64,000 nucleotides of DNA from Panulirus ornatus (lineage: Eukaryota > Arthropoda > Malacostraca > Decapoda > Palinuridae): NCBI RefSeq assembly GCF_036320965.1, contig NC_092289.1:20965778-21029777 (forward strand), given 5' to 3'. This document shows positions 1 to 52,999 of this stretch, piece by piece (position 1 is the first letter of the stretch; every line of letters starts with the position of its first letter). The notes under the pieces were generated by a model. That model did not search any database. It saw nothing but the letters and a program-made list of their open reading frames with translations, and had not been told where the DNA came from. A program made the translations under genes and the position numbers.

Positions 1-159
1 GAAATGCTTTTCCTTTGCAATGGCGATAATATTGACTCTGATCTTTACTGCATAACGACTTTACCTGGTCGTATTCGTCTGACATATGAGCAGTAATGAT
101 TAATCCAAATAACGACAGTCTGAGAAACATTGATCTACATATACCATATGTAATATGTA

Positions 160-163
<4 letters not shown>

Positions 164-250
<87 letters not shown>
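164..250. repeat. (TA)n microsatellite
   Basis: Uninterrupted TA run; left border of the CR1-like fragment. Confidence 0.98.
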
Positions 251-253
<3 letters not shown>

Positions 254-545
254 CAATGGAAGGTGATGCAATCCTCCACGCTTTTCACTTCCCTCATGAC
301 TTTCGCATCATCTGCAAACATATTCAGGCAGCATGAGTCCATACCTCGAGGCCAGTCATCTCCAGAACAAAACCCTGTTACCCTCGCCTGGTGACCTCGA
401 CCCATTATGAGCAGGCTCCTCTGACGTGCGTCCTTGTTCACGTCCACTTACATAAACGTCTATCCATTGAAGGACTCTCCCCCGTTCTTCCTGCCTCGGT
501 GATCCAGCTTGTTAATCAGCCTACCGTGTGGCACAGTGTCAAATG
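250..545 (-). mobile_element. CR1-like LINE reverse transcriptase fragment
   Basis: On the minus strand a frame near 545-460 reads GCQKAFDTVPHGRLINKLDH, matching the RT block usually written FxKAFDxVPH. After a frameshift, 340-256 reads NMFADDAKVMREVKSVEDC, which carries the catalytic F/Y-A-D-D box and the following EDC. The two blocks lie in different frames, so it is a dead copy. It is bounded on both sides by (TA)n arrays. Confidence 0.75.
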
Positions 546-557
546 CTTTCTGGCAGC

Positions 558-559
<2 letters not shown>

Positions 560-621
<62 letters not shown>
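560..621. repeat. (TA)n microsatellite
   Basis: Uninterrupted TA run just past the right border of the CR1-like fragment. Confidence 0.98.
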
Positions 622-623
<2 letters not shown>

Positions 624-2132
624 TTGTGTGTATATTTCTAAGTGCATTTTCACGGCTATGTACTAAATCGTAGTCACGTATAGAGAGAATGAGTGTAAAA
701 AAGAGAACCACTTAGTGTGGAAAGCGAGACTTTGTTGTTTGGTCTCAAGAGGCTTTTCTTCAAAATGAAGCAAATGAGCCTATATTCACGCTCCCTCGGC
801 CGGGTTTATGGTCGCTCTTCAACGCACACTCATACTGGATTTCAGCCCAAACGCCAGGTAAGCGGACGCTCATAACCTTAAACTCTTTTCTCGCGTCATT
901 TTCATGGATTTGTTTCTTTTAGCAATGCTCCATCTTGTAGCGCAAGTGACTCGATGAACACTCGATTACCTGTCGAGGCTTTTCGATTAAAAGCCTTCCG
1001 TCAAACTAGCGACTTCTCCAGGTATGTTAATCATCCAACATAATCCTCAACGAGACTTGGTTCAGTGTTGGGTCTAATGCAGTGTTGACATGTTATGGAA
1101 CATCCCATAATCTTGGCCATGTTGGATACATACACGTCAAGCAATATTCACGATAGCCTTCCAGCTGAAACAGGATCGTCTCCAGCTAAGACAGGGTCGT
1201 AACTACTTTCCTCATAACGGCTAGACGAAATCTCGATCATCAATGTCACCGTCAAAGATTAGACGTCTGCTGAGAAAATGACTGCCATTACCGTTGGACC
1301 TTGAGGGACTTTGGTTCGACTCAATGCCCTTAAGAAGCTGTTTAGGTCCTTCAGAGTTCGTGAGGACTATAGCGTCACACAACCCCAGTTCCTTCTGATC
1401 CTTATCAAGGAGAGAGAGATATATCACTGGCAACTCCCTAACCTATAACTACAGTCCATTCCAACCAGTTGGTTCCGTTTTCAATTCACGTTATAGGACT
1501 GAGGGCCCCATTTTGGGCAATCGCTCTTTAAGGTGTTCACGGACGTTACAGTAACATCCGTTTTTCTTTCCTTTTTCTTTTTCATTTTAAGCATCAGATC
1601 AAGATGGTGATTGAGGATTATGTGAAATCATAATAACTACTCACAATCTATCTTATATCTTTAAAGCCGTCCCTATCATATCAGAGTCGTTGAAATCAGA
1701 TAAGTGTAATGGCAGAAACTGTACATAATTCTCAATCTGATCAAGATAATACACTTCAGAACCATGTCACGTTCTTATGACATCATATGTGGTGTCGCAG
1801 TCAGTGGGATGTAAACATTTAACACTGAATAGCTCTGGGTGGAAGGGCCTTCCCCTCGTTGAACTAGTGTAGGGTATATACTTATCAAGTCTAAACACTG
1901 CTCATGTCTGCACCGCTCGATAACAACGGTTCTGGAGTCAAAGAGCTGCACCCATTCATTGTTCATACAACTGTTTAAAAAAAAAAAAAAATCCTCAATA
2001 AACCACGGATATGGAAAGATCTACAGTCAAAATGCTTTCATTTCACCCGGATTTACACTGCTCACACAAGCCGCCGTACAGACTAAGCAGAGGTATGATC
2101 CTTTTTTGATAAAGGATCATAATGAGGCATAA

Positions 2133-2253
<121 letters not shown>

Positions 2254-2521
2254 CCAGAATCAATTTTCATGAGTTCTGGAATTACCCAGAACCCTTCTAA
2301 CATATATTCGCATGAAGCCCAGTCAAACAAATGATATATGTATATTCCTGATGGAATGTCTTTGCCACTGTTTGCTTCAGCTTACAAAGGGAATCTAGCA
2401 AAAAAAAAATAGGTAACAGTTTATCAGAGTTGGTATGGCCAATCAAAATCATACCAAAGCAATGTTGATGTAAACGTAAGAGGCACAGTTACCAATTGGG
2501 AAAAAACACCTAAAGCAACAG

Positions 2522-2790
2522 GTTTGACCTTTCACCTAATCCTTAATGGTTAGGTCACAGGACACACGACCGCACCGAAGGGTCGTTATTGTTGTTCTCA
2601 AGGGTCGTGCCTTCGTGTTCTACGGGAGAATCATCGTGCTCAAGGATCGTACCGTCGTGCTCAATAGTTGCAGTACCGTCGTGCTCAATGGTTGCAGTAC
2701 CGTCGTGCTCAATGGTCGCGCCTCTCCCTCAAGTCTCATAACGATCTGCTCAAGGATAAAAAAAAAAATCTGTCGTGCTCGAGAGGGTGA
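2522..2790 (+). repeat. 21-nt compound repeat, copy 1
   Basis: Imperfect palindromic head (ACCTAATCC..GGTTAGGTCA), then variants of CGTCGTGCTCAAGGGTCGT at about 21-nt spacing. Three late units carry CAATGGTTGCAGTAC variants. Confidence 0.65.
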
Positions 2791-3126
2791 GCCCCATCGT
2801 CACGCCTCTGGCCCGTGACTCACAGACTCACGAAAGAAACACAAGACTCCAGCAACCCAGGAGCATCCTGCCAGCGGAGCGACCACAGCCACAATGACAT
2901 CTGTTCGTCTTCGGGCTAGAATATTAGGGCTTCACAGGCATGGGGGTCCCATGGCTCTAGAGCCCAGCCGGCTTAACCTGGGTCCGTGTCCGCCCGGGAA
3001 ATGAGAAAGTAAACAGACTACGATATGCGCCACCCGCCAGGGAGGCCTATAATTTATTCAACGCAGGAATGTTGGGTGCCTTTGCTTCCCACGTCACAGA
3101 GGAAACTGTGAGAATGTACATCATTC

Positions 3127-3129
<3 letters not shown>

Positions 3130-3181
<52 letters not shown>
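3130..3181. repeat. (TA)n microsatellite
   Basis: At the 3' tail of SINE-like copy 1. Confidence 0.98.
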
Positions 3182-3182
<1 letters not shown>

Positions 3183-3298
3183 TTCTTTCTTTCAAACTAT
3201 TCGCCATTTCCCGCATTAGCGAGGTAGCGTTAAGAACAGAGGACTGGGTCTTTGAGGGAATACCCTCACCTGGCCCAATTCTCTGTTCCTTCTTTTGG

Positions 3299-3333
<35 letters not shown>

Positions 3334-3431
3334 GAGAGGGGAGGATTTCCAGCCCCCCGCTCCCTCCCCTTTTAGTCGCCTTCTACGACACGCAGGGAAT
3401 ACGTGGGAAGTATTCTTAATCCCCTATCCCC

Positions 3432-3436
<5 letters not shown>
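3181..3436 (-). mobile_element. SINE-like element, near full-length copy 1
   Basis: About 255 nt in antisense orientation. The + strand has ACTATTCGCCATTTCCCGC and GCGAGGTAGCGTTAAGAACA, a long A run (3299-3332), then GAGAGGGGAGGATTTCCAGC and GGGAAGTATTC to CCCCAGGGATA. (TA)n arrays border both ends. At least six further copies or fragments occur in the window. The 3' module matches the LINE at 19.5 kb. Confidence 0.7.

Positions 3437-3471
<35 letters not shown>
3436..3471. repeat. (TA)n microsatellite
   Basis: At the 5' end of SINE-like copy 1. Confidence 0.98.
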
Positions 3472-3473
<2 letters not shown>

Positions 3474-3867
3474 CCCTAGGACCCCTCACTAAAAAAGTCC
3501 TAGCGTCATCTTGGAACGCTTCCCAGGAGCTCCTGCAGCTCCACAGCTGCGCTACCTCCAGTAGGGAAATGATGGGTTCCTTTAGAGCAGGTCCACGCCA
3601 AGAATAATCTCCTGTTATTGCAGCCTTGCTGAAGGTGACTTCTCGCTCGCGGTAACGTCATGATACAATATGCCACAGACTCCTGCAGCTTGGTGGCTCC
3701 GCTACGATCAGGTGCAGGGCCACTAGTGGTGGACTCCTTAAGAGTGAGAAGCTCCTCGACGACCCAGTTCTCCCTTTCATCAACTGACGATGATTGAACC
3801 TTGTCAAAGTGACTTTTTCGCTCTCAGTGTAACCATCTGCAGGCGGACTCCAGTAACAACACTCCAC

Positions 3868-4210
<343 letters not shown>

Positions 4211-5930
4211 GCTTTGGCGGGCAAGACCACCACATATATAGCAAAAACAAATAATTAATAATAATTTTTGTCTGTGTATATCTGCTCTAAACTCATAATC
4301 AAGGAGTCTTTACGTAACCCGACGGCCACTTGAGAAAGGCGTTAAAATATCTTTTTCTAAAACGTTCCTCGTTACCGACATGCAACGAAGAGTTAACTGA
4401 ACACCCTCTACCCCTCTTCCCCTTAATAAGGTTTTCCGTTGCGCTCTTTTAAAAATATCTCAAACACGTCAATAAACTACTGATTAAAGTTATGAAATTT
4501 TTAGAAGAAAAAAATTGATAAACATCTATCCTCATTCTATCAAATGTTATATTTTCACATGCATAAATCTGAATGCGTAAACGTTCATTTCCCATTATTC
4601 TTTCAGAGAATATTCATAAAACTTAATGTTGTCACAGCGTTATTGTATAACATTAAAATACGCTCATAATTTCACGGTTCGATTATCTCTTAGGGAAGTC
4701 ACTTTATATCTTTTTTTTCTGCCAGTCTTTTCAAAATCCCGAAATAAAAAGTTAATCATCCTGGGTTAAACACGGAAAGTCAATTACACATATGCACTTA
4801 TTCAGTTATCGACTGATATTCTAACGTCACACTCTCCGGCCAGAGTCGCGAACGAGTCCTGACCGAGATACCGCAGATCAAAAATTAAGGAAGGGAGGAC
4901 AAGGGGGAAGGGAACATCATTAAGTCGAACACAGAAATGTGGAGAAAGTGTCATGGGCGGCAACAGAAAAGGTCAGGCGGTGGGCGTGTGTGTGTGGAGG
5001 ATACGAGCCGTGCTATCCTAGCCCGAACATTCTCCTTTAAAACAAAGCAGAAAATAAGTACCAGAGGTTCATGACACATGGTCTTTCGGCAGTGCCTCTT
5101 TGGGCGGCTACTGTCCACAGCCAACTGACGGGTAGGATGCAAGGTGGCTCCGGGCACCACTTCAGTACTCCTAAGTCAGGACGGCGGTCCTCCCCAGGGC
5201 GGCTGCTGTGCCTCAACATCTCTGGGGTGGTTGTTAAGTAGGACTGAACTCGGTACTCACAACGCTACGGCTTTAACTCCCGGGGAAGCAGTAATGCGCC
5301 TCGCAAAGACAAGTTTCCAGATGTACTGTCGTTTATCACCCCATTTTCCTGTTCGTTTTGCAATATTACTATTACCAGTATCATATATATGCCCTATTCT
5401 TCGTCTTCTTACTCATAAATCTATTCTATCCATCTCGCTCTATTTTTCTTACTCATCATATGGTGATTCAACATACATTTCCTGTGACTACGCTCTGGTA
5501 TCCGGGATCACCAATATACCGTCCCTGCCTGGGTGCTTAAAAGAAATTCATTTATCTCGCGAATAAGTACGCAGTTGGGAGATGGTGTCATTCCAAGTCT
5601 CACTTCACCGTCTTTAATGAAATACTGAGGGACTCTCTCTCTCTTTTTTTTCTACACTGCGTTAGAAGCTCATGCGTCCATCCATGCTGAAACATCTTCG
5701 TACCCTGGTTTGAGAACTCCGGCCTTCGTCCTCGCCTGGACCCACCTGGGGAGCTGCAGGTGCCGTGCAGAGCGCCTTGCCTCTTGGACCATGATGTTCG
5801 ACCACCATTCCCCTCCAGGCGGCGTCCGTGTTCCTCCCCTAACATTATAAATGGCCTCCATCTTTCTGCGGAATATTTCCGACACGGTCATCCTATGGAC
5901 GCAACATGGGGAAAGTATTGCCACTACCTG

Positions 5931-5934
<4 letters not shown>

Positions 5935-6012
<78 letters not shown>
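5935..6012. repeat. (TA)n microsatellite
   Basis: Uninterrupted TA run. Confidence 0.98.
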
Positions 6013-6015
<3 letters not shown>

Positions 6016-6307
6016 TAAGGGTCTGCAACACAGCCGATGCTTCCAATCCACGTAGGAAGACTGTCCCTCAAGGTAAAGCCAAAGTACTTGGACCTTCCAC
6101 GTGAGTCTCTTTTCTCCTTATCTGTGTGCCGTAACTTTCGTGACCTGTGCATCTCGAGGGTAGTGGTAGTGGCAGGAGAACAAGGGATCATTATTCCTGT
6201 CCATCCCCTCACTAAACGGCAGAAAGGCCTCAGCACACCTGAGCTGGGCTCTGCCAGCTGAGTGGAGTGGTCTTATATATAGCGCTGCTATAGAGGGATT
6301 TCCTGAG

Positions 6308-6332
6308 AAGATAGGCAGATAGACAGATATAT

Positions 6333-6363
<31 letters not shown>

Positions 6364-6425
6364 TAGAGAGAAAGATGGATAGATAGATAAATAGATGGAT
6401 ACACAGACATACATACAGAGATATA
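6308..6425. repeat. (GATA)n-like microsatellite
   Basis: Imperfect AGAT/GATA units with ATAGATATA interruptions. Confidence 0.9.
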
Positions 6426-6695
6426 TGTCACTGAATGAACACAAGATAATAAAGTTACGACAACTAGAAAGTAATATCTAAAAATATATTAAGCACAACA
6501 CATGGATTACACGAGACTTGTCTAATTTTCACTTTAAACCTTTAAAGTTTTTGGAGAATGACGGGGGTAAGGGTGGGTCCTGGAACCAGATTGTAAAACA
6601 AAACAAAACTTTGTTTTCTCTGAATTCTTAAACTCCTGGAATTAACGAATGAGGATGAAAATAGTAATGAAGTAATGATAGTGGGAAAGAGCAGG

Positions 6696-6697
<2 letters not shown>

Positions 6698-6764
<67 letters not shown>
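6698..6764. repeat. (GT)n microsatellite
   Basis: About 33 perfect units. Confidence 0.98.
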
Positions 6765-6766
<2 letters not shown>

Positions 6767-7012
6767 GCCTTGAATAACGAGACACCGCCTCTGGGAGGCA
6801 CCAAGGCAGGTCTTCCCTTCTATGGCGAGGTCTGCCTCTGTTATTAGTATGGACCCCGTGTAACCAGTGCGCGTCGCGCTCCGCCTCTTAAGTGAAATTC
6901 CTCGAAGTCAGCGATCGGAGGAGTCCGCCTTGCCCTCTCGAGGAGGCCTTACACAAACACCATCAATGAGGCTCGACAACCACACCTCCGGCCTAATGGT
7001 ATGGCCTACAGG

Positions 7013-7650
7013 TAGCAAGGAGCCGGGGGAGTGTGTCCAACGCTTTTGCTACATCCTCACCCTCCACCATTATCCCTACCAGATAGCAAGGAGCCGGGGG
7101 AGTGTGTCCAACGCTTTTGGTACATCCTCACCCTCCACCATTATCCCTACCAGATAGCAAGGAGCCGGGGGAGTGTGTCCAACGCTTTTGGTACATCCTC
7201 ACCCTCCACCATTATCCCTACCAGATAGCAAGGAGCCGGGGGAGTGTGTCCAACGCTTTTGGTACATCCTCGTCCTCCACTATTATCCCTACCAGATACC
7301 AAGGAGCCGGGGGAGTGTGTCCAACGCTTTTGCTACATCCTCGTCCTCCACTATTATCCCTACCAGATAGCAAGGAGCCGGGGGAGTGTGTCCAACGCTT
7401 TTGCTACATCCTCGTCCTCCACCATTATCCCTACCAGATAGCAAGGAGCCGGGGGAGTGTGTCCAACGCTTTTGCTACATCCTCGTCCTCCACCATTATC
7501 CCTACCAGATAGCAAGGAGCCGGGGGAGTGTGTCCAACGCTTTTGCTACATCCTCATCCTCCACCATTATCCCTACCAGATAGCAAGGAGCCGGGGGAGT
7601 GTGTCCAACGCTTTTGCTACATCCTCACCCTCCACCATTATCCCTACCAC
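7013..7650 (+). repeat. 71-bp minisatellite, nine copies
   Basis: TAGCAAGGAGCCGGGGGAGT recurs exactly every 71 bp, nine times, with few differences (TTTTGC/TTTTGG, CACC/CGTC, CCATT/CTATT). 71 is not a multiple of 3, so the open frames across it are by chance. Confidence 0.95.
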
Positions 7651-8397
7651 ATTCTGTACAAGACAGGTGGATGACGGTTCTTTATTTGTGCTGGTCGGAT
7701 TATTTTTCTGGGGAATGAAGGACGTGTTCATTTGCCTGGAAGACAATTAATGTTTTAGATCGACGTGATTATCATACAGTGAACATGTGTTTGTTTTTGT
7801 TTTTTCTTGCCTTCCTCTTTTCTTTCATGAGCAGGTGGGTATGTATATAGCAGGTGGATTGACGGTATAGTGGGTAGCACGGTAGGCGAGTAAGATGGAC
7901 AGAGAGATGGATAGTTAGCACAAACTGATGGTGTATATATTAACTACATTCCCTATTCACTTGTTTATATAGAACAGATTTATCTATCAATTACTATGCA
8001 TGACAATCATCAAGTGGAAACCAAAGGCGTCCGAATCGCTCCATCGAAGTTATGTATTTAACAATATCCAACAAACTACAATCGAGAAAATCGAACTCAG
8101 TAATATACGGTCGATTCGAGTTCTCCATAACAACCGTAAGCGCGCGGGGAAGTATGACTATTCTTAACCCAATCTCAATTACTTGTGCAGGAGGATAATT
8201 ACCGTTTGGTTATCAACAAATAATTACAGCTTGGTTATCAACAAAGGAACAAAGATTATTTCTAAATTAATTCATGGGAGCCGATGATCTTTATCATAAC
8301 CATCTCGACGTACATCGTAAGAATTTATACATCTCTGAATATTCTTAGACCTCAACTTATACATTAATGTTTCGTATACATTTTTTTTTTCATTCTC

Positions 8398-8620
8398 ATG
8401 GTTACGGTACGGCCCTCCAGCAGAACGACAGGCAGGTGCATCTTATTAAGCATAACGGTGTGGTGGTGCACGACTCAGAGCGTCGTAGCGTCGTGTTCGT
8501 GGACGAAAACCCGTCGTACTCATGAGACTGGTAGCGTCGCGCTCATGGATGATACATGCAGTCCAAGAACCATACCGTCGCGCTCAGGGATCGTACCGCA
8601 CTGCTCGTGGTCTGGACCGT
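8398..8620 (+). repeat. 21-nt compound repeat, diverged copy 2
   Basis: Units such as GTAGCGTCGTGTTCGTGGA, CGTCGCGCTCATGGAT and CGTCGCGCTCAGGGATCGTA, without a clear palindromic head. Confidence 0.5.
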
Positions 8621-9604
8621 TGTACCCAATGGGTTTGAACCTGTGGGTGGGGGAGTGAGCGAGCGCGGGAGGCCATGAGCTGTTATGTGAAGAAGCACCG
8701 GGTCTTCGGGCGGGTGAGGCCTTGACTGAAGACTGTTTCCAGATATCAACAACCTGAAGCAGCAGTAGCGGCTGCTGCTGCTGCTCGACCTGCTCTCGTA
8801 CGAGAACAAAAATCATCCAGTCACACATTTTCCGCTGCTATGACCCACATTTTCCTGAACTGATGATCTCTTTTCTTCTTCTTTAACCCTAAGGGATGGA
8901 CGCAAGCCCCTCGGAAACAAAAAGACACCCGACACGGTCTTTTAAGACCCACTTTACAAAGAAACTGGAAAAGCCTGTTCTCCTGCACTACTTTCCTCGA
9001 ACAATTTGAAAATACACACAGAACCCCCTCGAAACCTATGTTTTCGCAACCATCTACAACAGATATGACATGGGTTTTTCCAATTCCCTCTCGACACAAA
9101 GCTTCTTACCCGAAATGACTCTGTGCAAAGATGTTATGGTACGCTCCGGGAAAAAAAATCTTTCTTTCACCTTTTGCCATTCGCAAAAGGTTGTTGCAGC
9201 CCCAAGATTCAGTCAGGTCGCTTACATAAAACACTACCAGCAGCAGCAGCAGCGGCGGCAGCAGCGAGAAAAGAGAGCAACACCCCACACTGGGTGAGAC
9301 GAGGGAGGCACACGACGCAAGGTTCTGTACTGCCAGTAGCGACGTAATGGGAGACGCGCCCAACACGGGAGATCAGGTCGTAGGCAAACAAGGACCTTCG
9401 GTAACCAGTACCCTTGAGGTAGCGAGTCTCCTTGAGGTAGTGAGTCTCACTTAAGGATGCAGTACCCAGCTTCCTCAACTACTGCTGTTCAACATAATCA
9501 TCACAGACACTATTGTTCAGCAACGTGAGTCATCTCGTTAAGTCAGAGTTCAAAGATGACATCAATTTTCCGTTAATCACAGAATATTTCTATTTCCCCA
9601 AACC

Positions 9605-9606
<2 letters not shown>

Positions 9607-9698
<92 letters not shown>
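9607..9698. repeat. (TA)n microsatellite
   Basis: Ends about 78 nt before Pdfr exon A. Confidence 0.98.
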
Positions 9699-9702
<4 letters not shown>

Positions 9703-9776
9703 ATAAAATTGTTTGTTACCTTGTTCATTAATGTTCTCGTTCATCGTTTGTTCATCTGGGTGTTCTCTCCCGCCAG

Positions 9777-48415
<38,639 letters not shown>

Positions 48416-49340
48416 CGTCGTCACTCGCGGGCCACCGAGGCACCAACACTTCTCTTCCTCCCTGCTAGCGCCCTTCGCTCTGTACAGTCATCATCCTAGC
48501 AGCAGAGGAGGAAGGGAACATCTAAGCTACTCTTACCTCAACAGTAAGAGTTGGTTGTTGCTCCTTCCTCACACCAACAACTGAGCATACACATACGTAC
48601 GTACATGTCCTGTGTTATACAATCACCCATGAATTGAGGCAGAAGCTCGGCACGGAGCTTCTACGTCTGGAGGTCTATGTTTATTAATTCATTCAAATCA
48701 CGCAGGCCTTCACGCCAACACCAGCAACCAGCTTCGAGAATTTGGCAAAGGTAAGCCACATCAGTGAACAAGTCTTTTAAGTGGCCTATTTCAGTTTTCG
48801 TGCCTGGATTCAAGCTAGAGCCGCAAGAGCACACAAATTAATCACTCCATCTTTGCTCACGAAGTCGTTCTTCTAAACATCACAGAACGACAAGTAATGT
48901 ATACATTCTCAAACGTCAATGAGCTGTTATGGCACAAGGCGCTCCAACGGGGCAGACTCAATCGCTGTTTTACATAGTTTGATTTAAGGCTATAGCCCAC
49001 AGGAGACTCCGAAGACAAGGTTGGGAATTGTTGAGATTTCCTGGAACCTAAAATCAAGCGTATATACATTATCATGGCCCGATTCGAAGAAGGGCACTAG
49101 CAATCACCCCCCCAAAAAAGAAATCAACCAGTCAGTCGGGAAAGACAGACTGGCTAAGGCTACCGGCTGGACCGGTTGATGCAATACCAAGATCATTGCC
49201 ACTCTGACAATGCCACTCATGTCAGCCAGGTGTCGTCCCCTCAACAGCCACAGCTTGCAAGACCAGTCACTGGAAAACGGTTTCCATCTTTGTGTCTTCG
49301 TGGATGTCTCATATGACGAAGGAATACAAACGTGTGTGCG

Positions 49341-49441
<101 letters not shown>

Positions 49442-49854
49442 GAACAGAGACACACAGATAGATAGGAAGACAGAAAGATAGAAATAGATATTCATAGGCA
49501 GTAACAGATCAGTGAAAAGAACAAATGCAGATGGGGCGTGGATATACAATACGGCCCGAACAGCTGCTGTTTCCCCACCACTACAGCACCAAGAGTTGGC
49601 TGGCTAGCCCCCGGCACCCATCAGGCGGAGGTGGGGGTGGCGATGACGGCCCGCCAAATGTGATATCTTACCTCAGTCACGTTGAGTATTTCTAAAGTGG
49701 AGTGTGAGTTATAGTTATTCGTAGCCTCGATATAAAGCGCTTTAGAGTGTGTCATCCTAGGTAGATCGCTATAATGCCTATCAGTACAAACTGTGATAGA
49801 AGTATCAGATCGTGTTTCAAAAAGCATTTTTTTCCCCCCTTATCCATAGATATA

Positions 49855-49962
<108 letters not shown>

Positions 49963-50934
49963 TAGCTCTGTTAAGAGAAATCCAACCCATAATTTTATTC
50001 CATGTCTTTGAAAGTGTGAACGAAAGGCCAATACAGACCCCCCCCCCGTAGTGACCCAATGACACTGTCCCGAATTACATCAACGATTGTTATGGCTATA
50101 ATGAGTATGTGTTGAGAAGCGGTGTTCCCATCGGGTGCTGCCGACCACCAGACCTTTGGCAATATTCTACCACTCTCTTGATTGGCTAGTCAGGGTTTGA
50201 GCCCATCGACCGACTGCCAGGGTTAACCATTAAAAAGGCGGTCAACTCCGACATAAGAAAAAACCACCATCGGAAATATCTTTCAAGAACTCCCTCAGGT
50301 GTTCAAGATCATTCCGAGACCACAAACACTCACTCACACTACACGTATAGACCTCCTCCGCCACTGTGAGAGTTATCCAATCATCTACGGCAGACAGCGT
50401 GTGGAAAAAAATTAAAGTCCTGTTATGCCATCTGAAGGTGCAAACAGAAGCACTTTTGTCAGTCTCATCCTGTCCAGTGCATCTGACGTCAAATCTGGCA
50501 TACAACACGCCAAGAAGACTTCTGGCCGGTTAACGGCTGGACTCGCGTCTGTGTTCATAAAGCAGGATCATGGCAAACAATACATTGACTCATCCCCCTT
50601 TTCTTCATAAACAAAAATGGTGTAAAGAGTTCCCAGTTTACCTGTATCATAAACGACACATCATGTACGTGTATGGAGAAAACCTGTAGACAGTACCTCA
50701 TACCATGTTTTATATCAAAGAAAACGTTTGAATAATATTCCTCCTATCTGAATCTTATATATAAATATATATATAATGTATTATAAAACCGTTGTTTATA
50801 TCTGGATTATAAGTTCCTTGTTTGGTATCTATTGGGAGACGGGTGCCAAGCGACGACTTTATGACCTAATCAATAACCTCTCATCTACCCCCCACCCCCT
50901 TTAATAACCCACAATGTTAGTTGTTATATGCCTG

Positions 50935-50976
50935 TGGATGATGATGATGGTGATGATGATGATGGTGATGATAATG
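50935..50976. repeat. (GAT)n triplet repeat
   Basis: GATGATGGT variants, about 13 units. Confidence 0.9.
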
Positions 50977-51124
50977 TGTTGACCGAATACGTCAGCGTAA
51001 GGTTGGGTAACTGGTTCCGAACGTACAGGTGAACTTTGGCCGCATGCGTGTGTGTGGCGGCGGGAGCACGGATAAATGGAATCATAGGTGCATGTGGGAA
51101 GGATGGATGACATAATAACACGGT

Positions 51125-51315
51125 ATGTTTACAGTCCGGATGACTGTAAAAAATATCCGGATGACAAAATCCGGGTGACTGACTAACTTTTGGTGTTGGA
51201 TGTCGGTGTCATATTAACCTGGAACTGGAATCCGGATAAAGGATTAACCCCGTGTCAGAATAAGAATTCCTTCTGACCATCCGGATGCCAGGATCCGGAT
51301 AATGGGTGTCTGGAT
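51125..51315 (+). repeat. Cluster of ATCCGGAT-type palindromes
   Basis: Six TCCGGAT/TCCGGGT sites within about 190 bp (for example near 51134, 51156, 51168, 51230, 51280 and 51294), often followed by GAC or AA. Spacing is irregular. Confidence 0.6.
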
Positions 51316-51463
51316 ATCAGAATATAAAGACAACCGACTCACCACTTCCAAAAAAAAATATATATATATCAAGGTAACTTACATTTCAATATAGCCAATC
51401 AGAATGATTTTTCGAAATGTGGGAGGAAAAAAAAAAATTCAGAATTTTTTTTATCTGTGAAGG

Positions 51464-51464
51464 A

Positions 51465-51504
<40 letters not shown>
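51464..51504. repeat. (GAAA)n microsatellite
   Basis: About ten units. Confidence 0.95.
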
Positions 51505-52128
51505 AGATCGACCTGTCATTCAACACCTGTAGATACACAATCACGGGAACTGACACGTTTTTATAAGACCGAGAACAAACACGCATAAAAAATAGACATT
51601 GTTAGTCTATCTGGTGTAACGTGTCGCGCAATGGTCCCCAAGCTGTCGCAATAGGCAGCGTGTGTTGTGCCAGTGACCAATACCCACCACAAAATCCTCC
51701 ACTTTTGTGTATTGAAATCCAGCAAAACAGTGCTGCACTGGAGGTACCCGAGGCTGCATCTACAACACGAGGAGACTTGCATGATGAATACCTACCTACC
51801 TACCTACCTACACTGGTGATGTTATCAATACCATGGCACAACAAATTTTCATAGACAAATTCTAACTGATTTCCCGGAGTTACCTCCAGTGAACACTGTC
51901 TTCTTCCTGTATAGTGATGAGAGCGCAGCCGCTATGAAGCCCCAGAAGGGGACACATATTTTCAAAGCCCACAAGATGTGACGCTACAGAGGAAATGTAA
52001 CTATACGACCAATGGTCACTTATATTCTAGCAAGATTTTCGTTTTAATGCTCAGAGATCCGGTGATGTTTGCTTCCGCTAAAGAATACAAATACCTTAAT
52101 ATTCCCCTCCCTTTCCTTATATGTAAAG

Positions 52129-52253
<125 letters not shown>

Positions 52254-52761
52254 CTTATAAGCGTGAAAAATCCGAACGATTCGAAACTTAAGAGATGTAT
52301 AATTCCTGTTTTGTACATGTATAAAGTCTAGTTTAACCAAAGCATGTGGAGGAATACGCCATTTCTCTTCTCTCACAAATTGTAAATTTATGGATTTATA
52401 ATAGCAAATACATATATATAAATATATGATAGTTGTTTTCCCATCCCACAGATTGTACATAAATATATACATATAAATATACATAAAGTTGCCAGTCAAG
52501 CTGCATAGCACCGAAAGATTCAAAATGGACATGTGTAAATCTGACTTTCATATTTTTGTAATGTTTCCGTGGAGTGTTCAGTGCTATACAATAAATAGCT
52601 TTAACTATGATGGCATTTTATTTACCTGTTTTGGGTCAGGAAGGTACCAACAACGCGTACTCACGCCACTCCATCTAGAAAAGAGAAACAGAAAATGCTG
52701 CCTTAAATTTTAGTAGTTTTCTTACATAACCCAAGAAATATATTTAGCATATATATTTAAT

Positions 52762-52999
<238 letters not shown>

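Noticed and set aside
7031..7750. Series of similar open frames with MCPTLL-type starts
   Set aside because: Product of the 71-bp VNTR, whose period is not a multiple of 3; GTG starts in each unit create the series.
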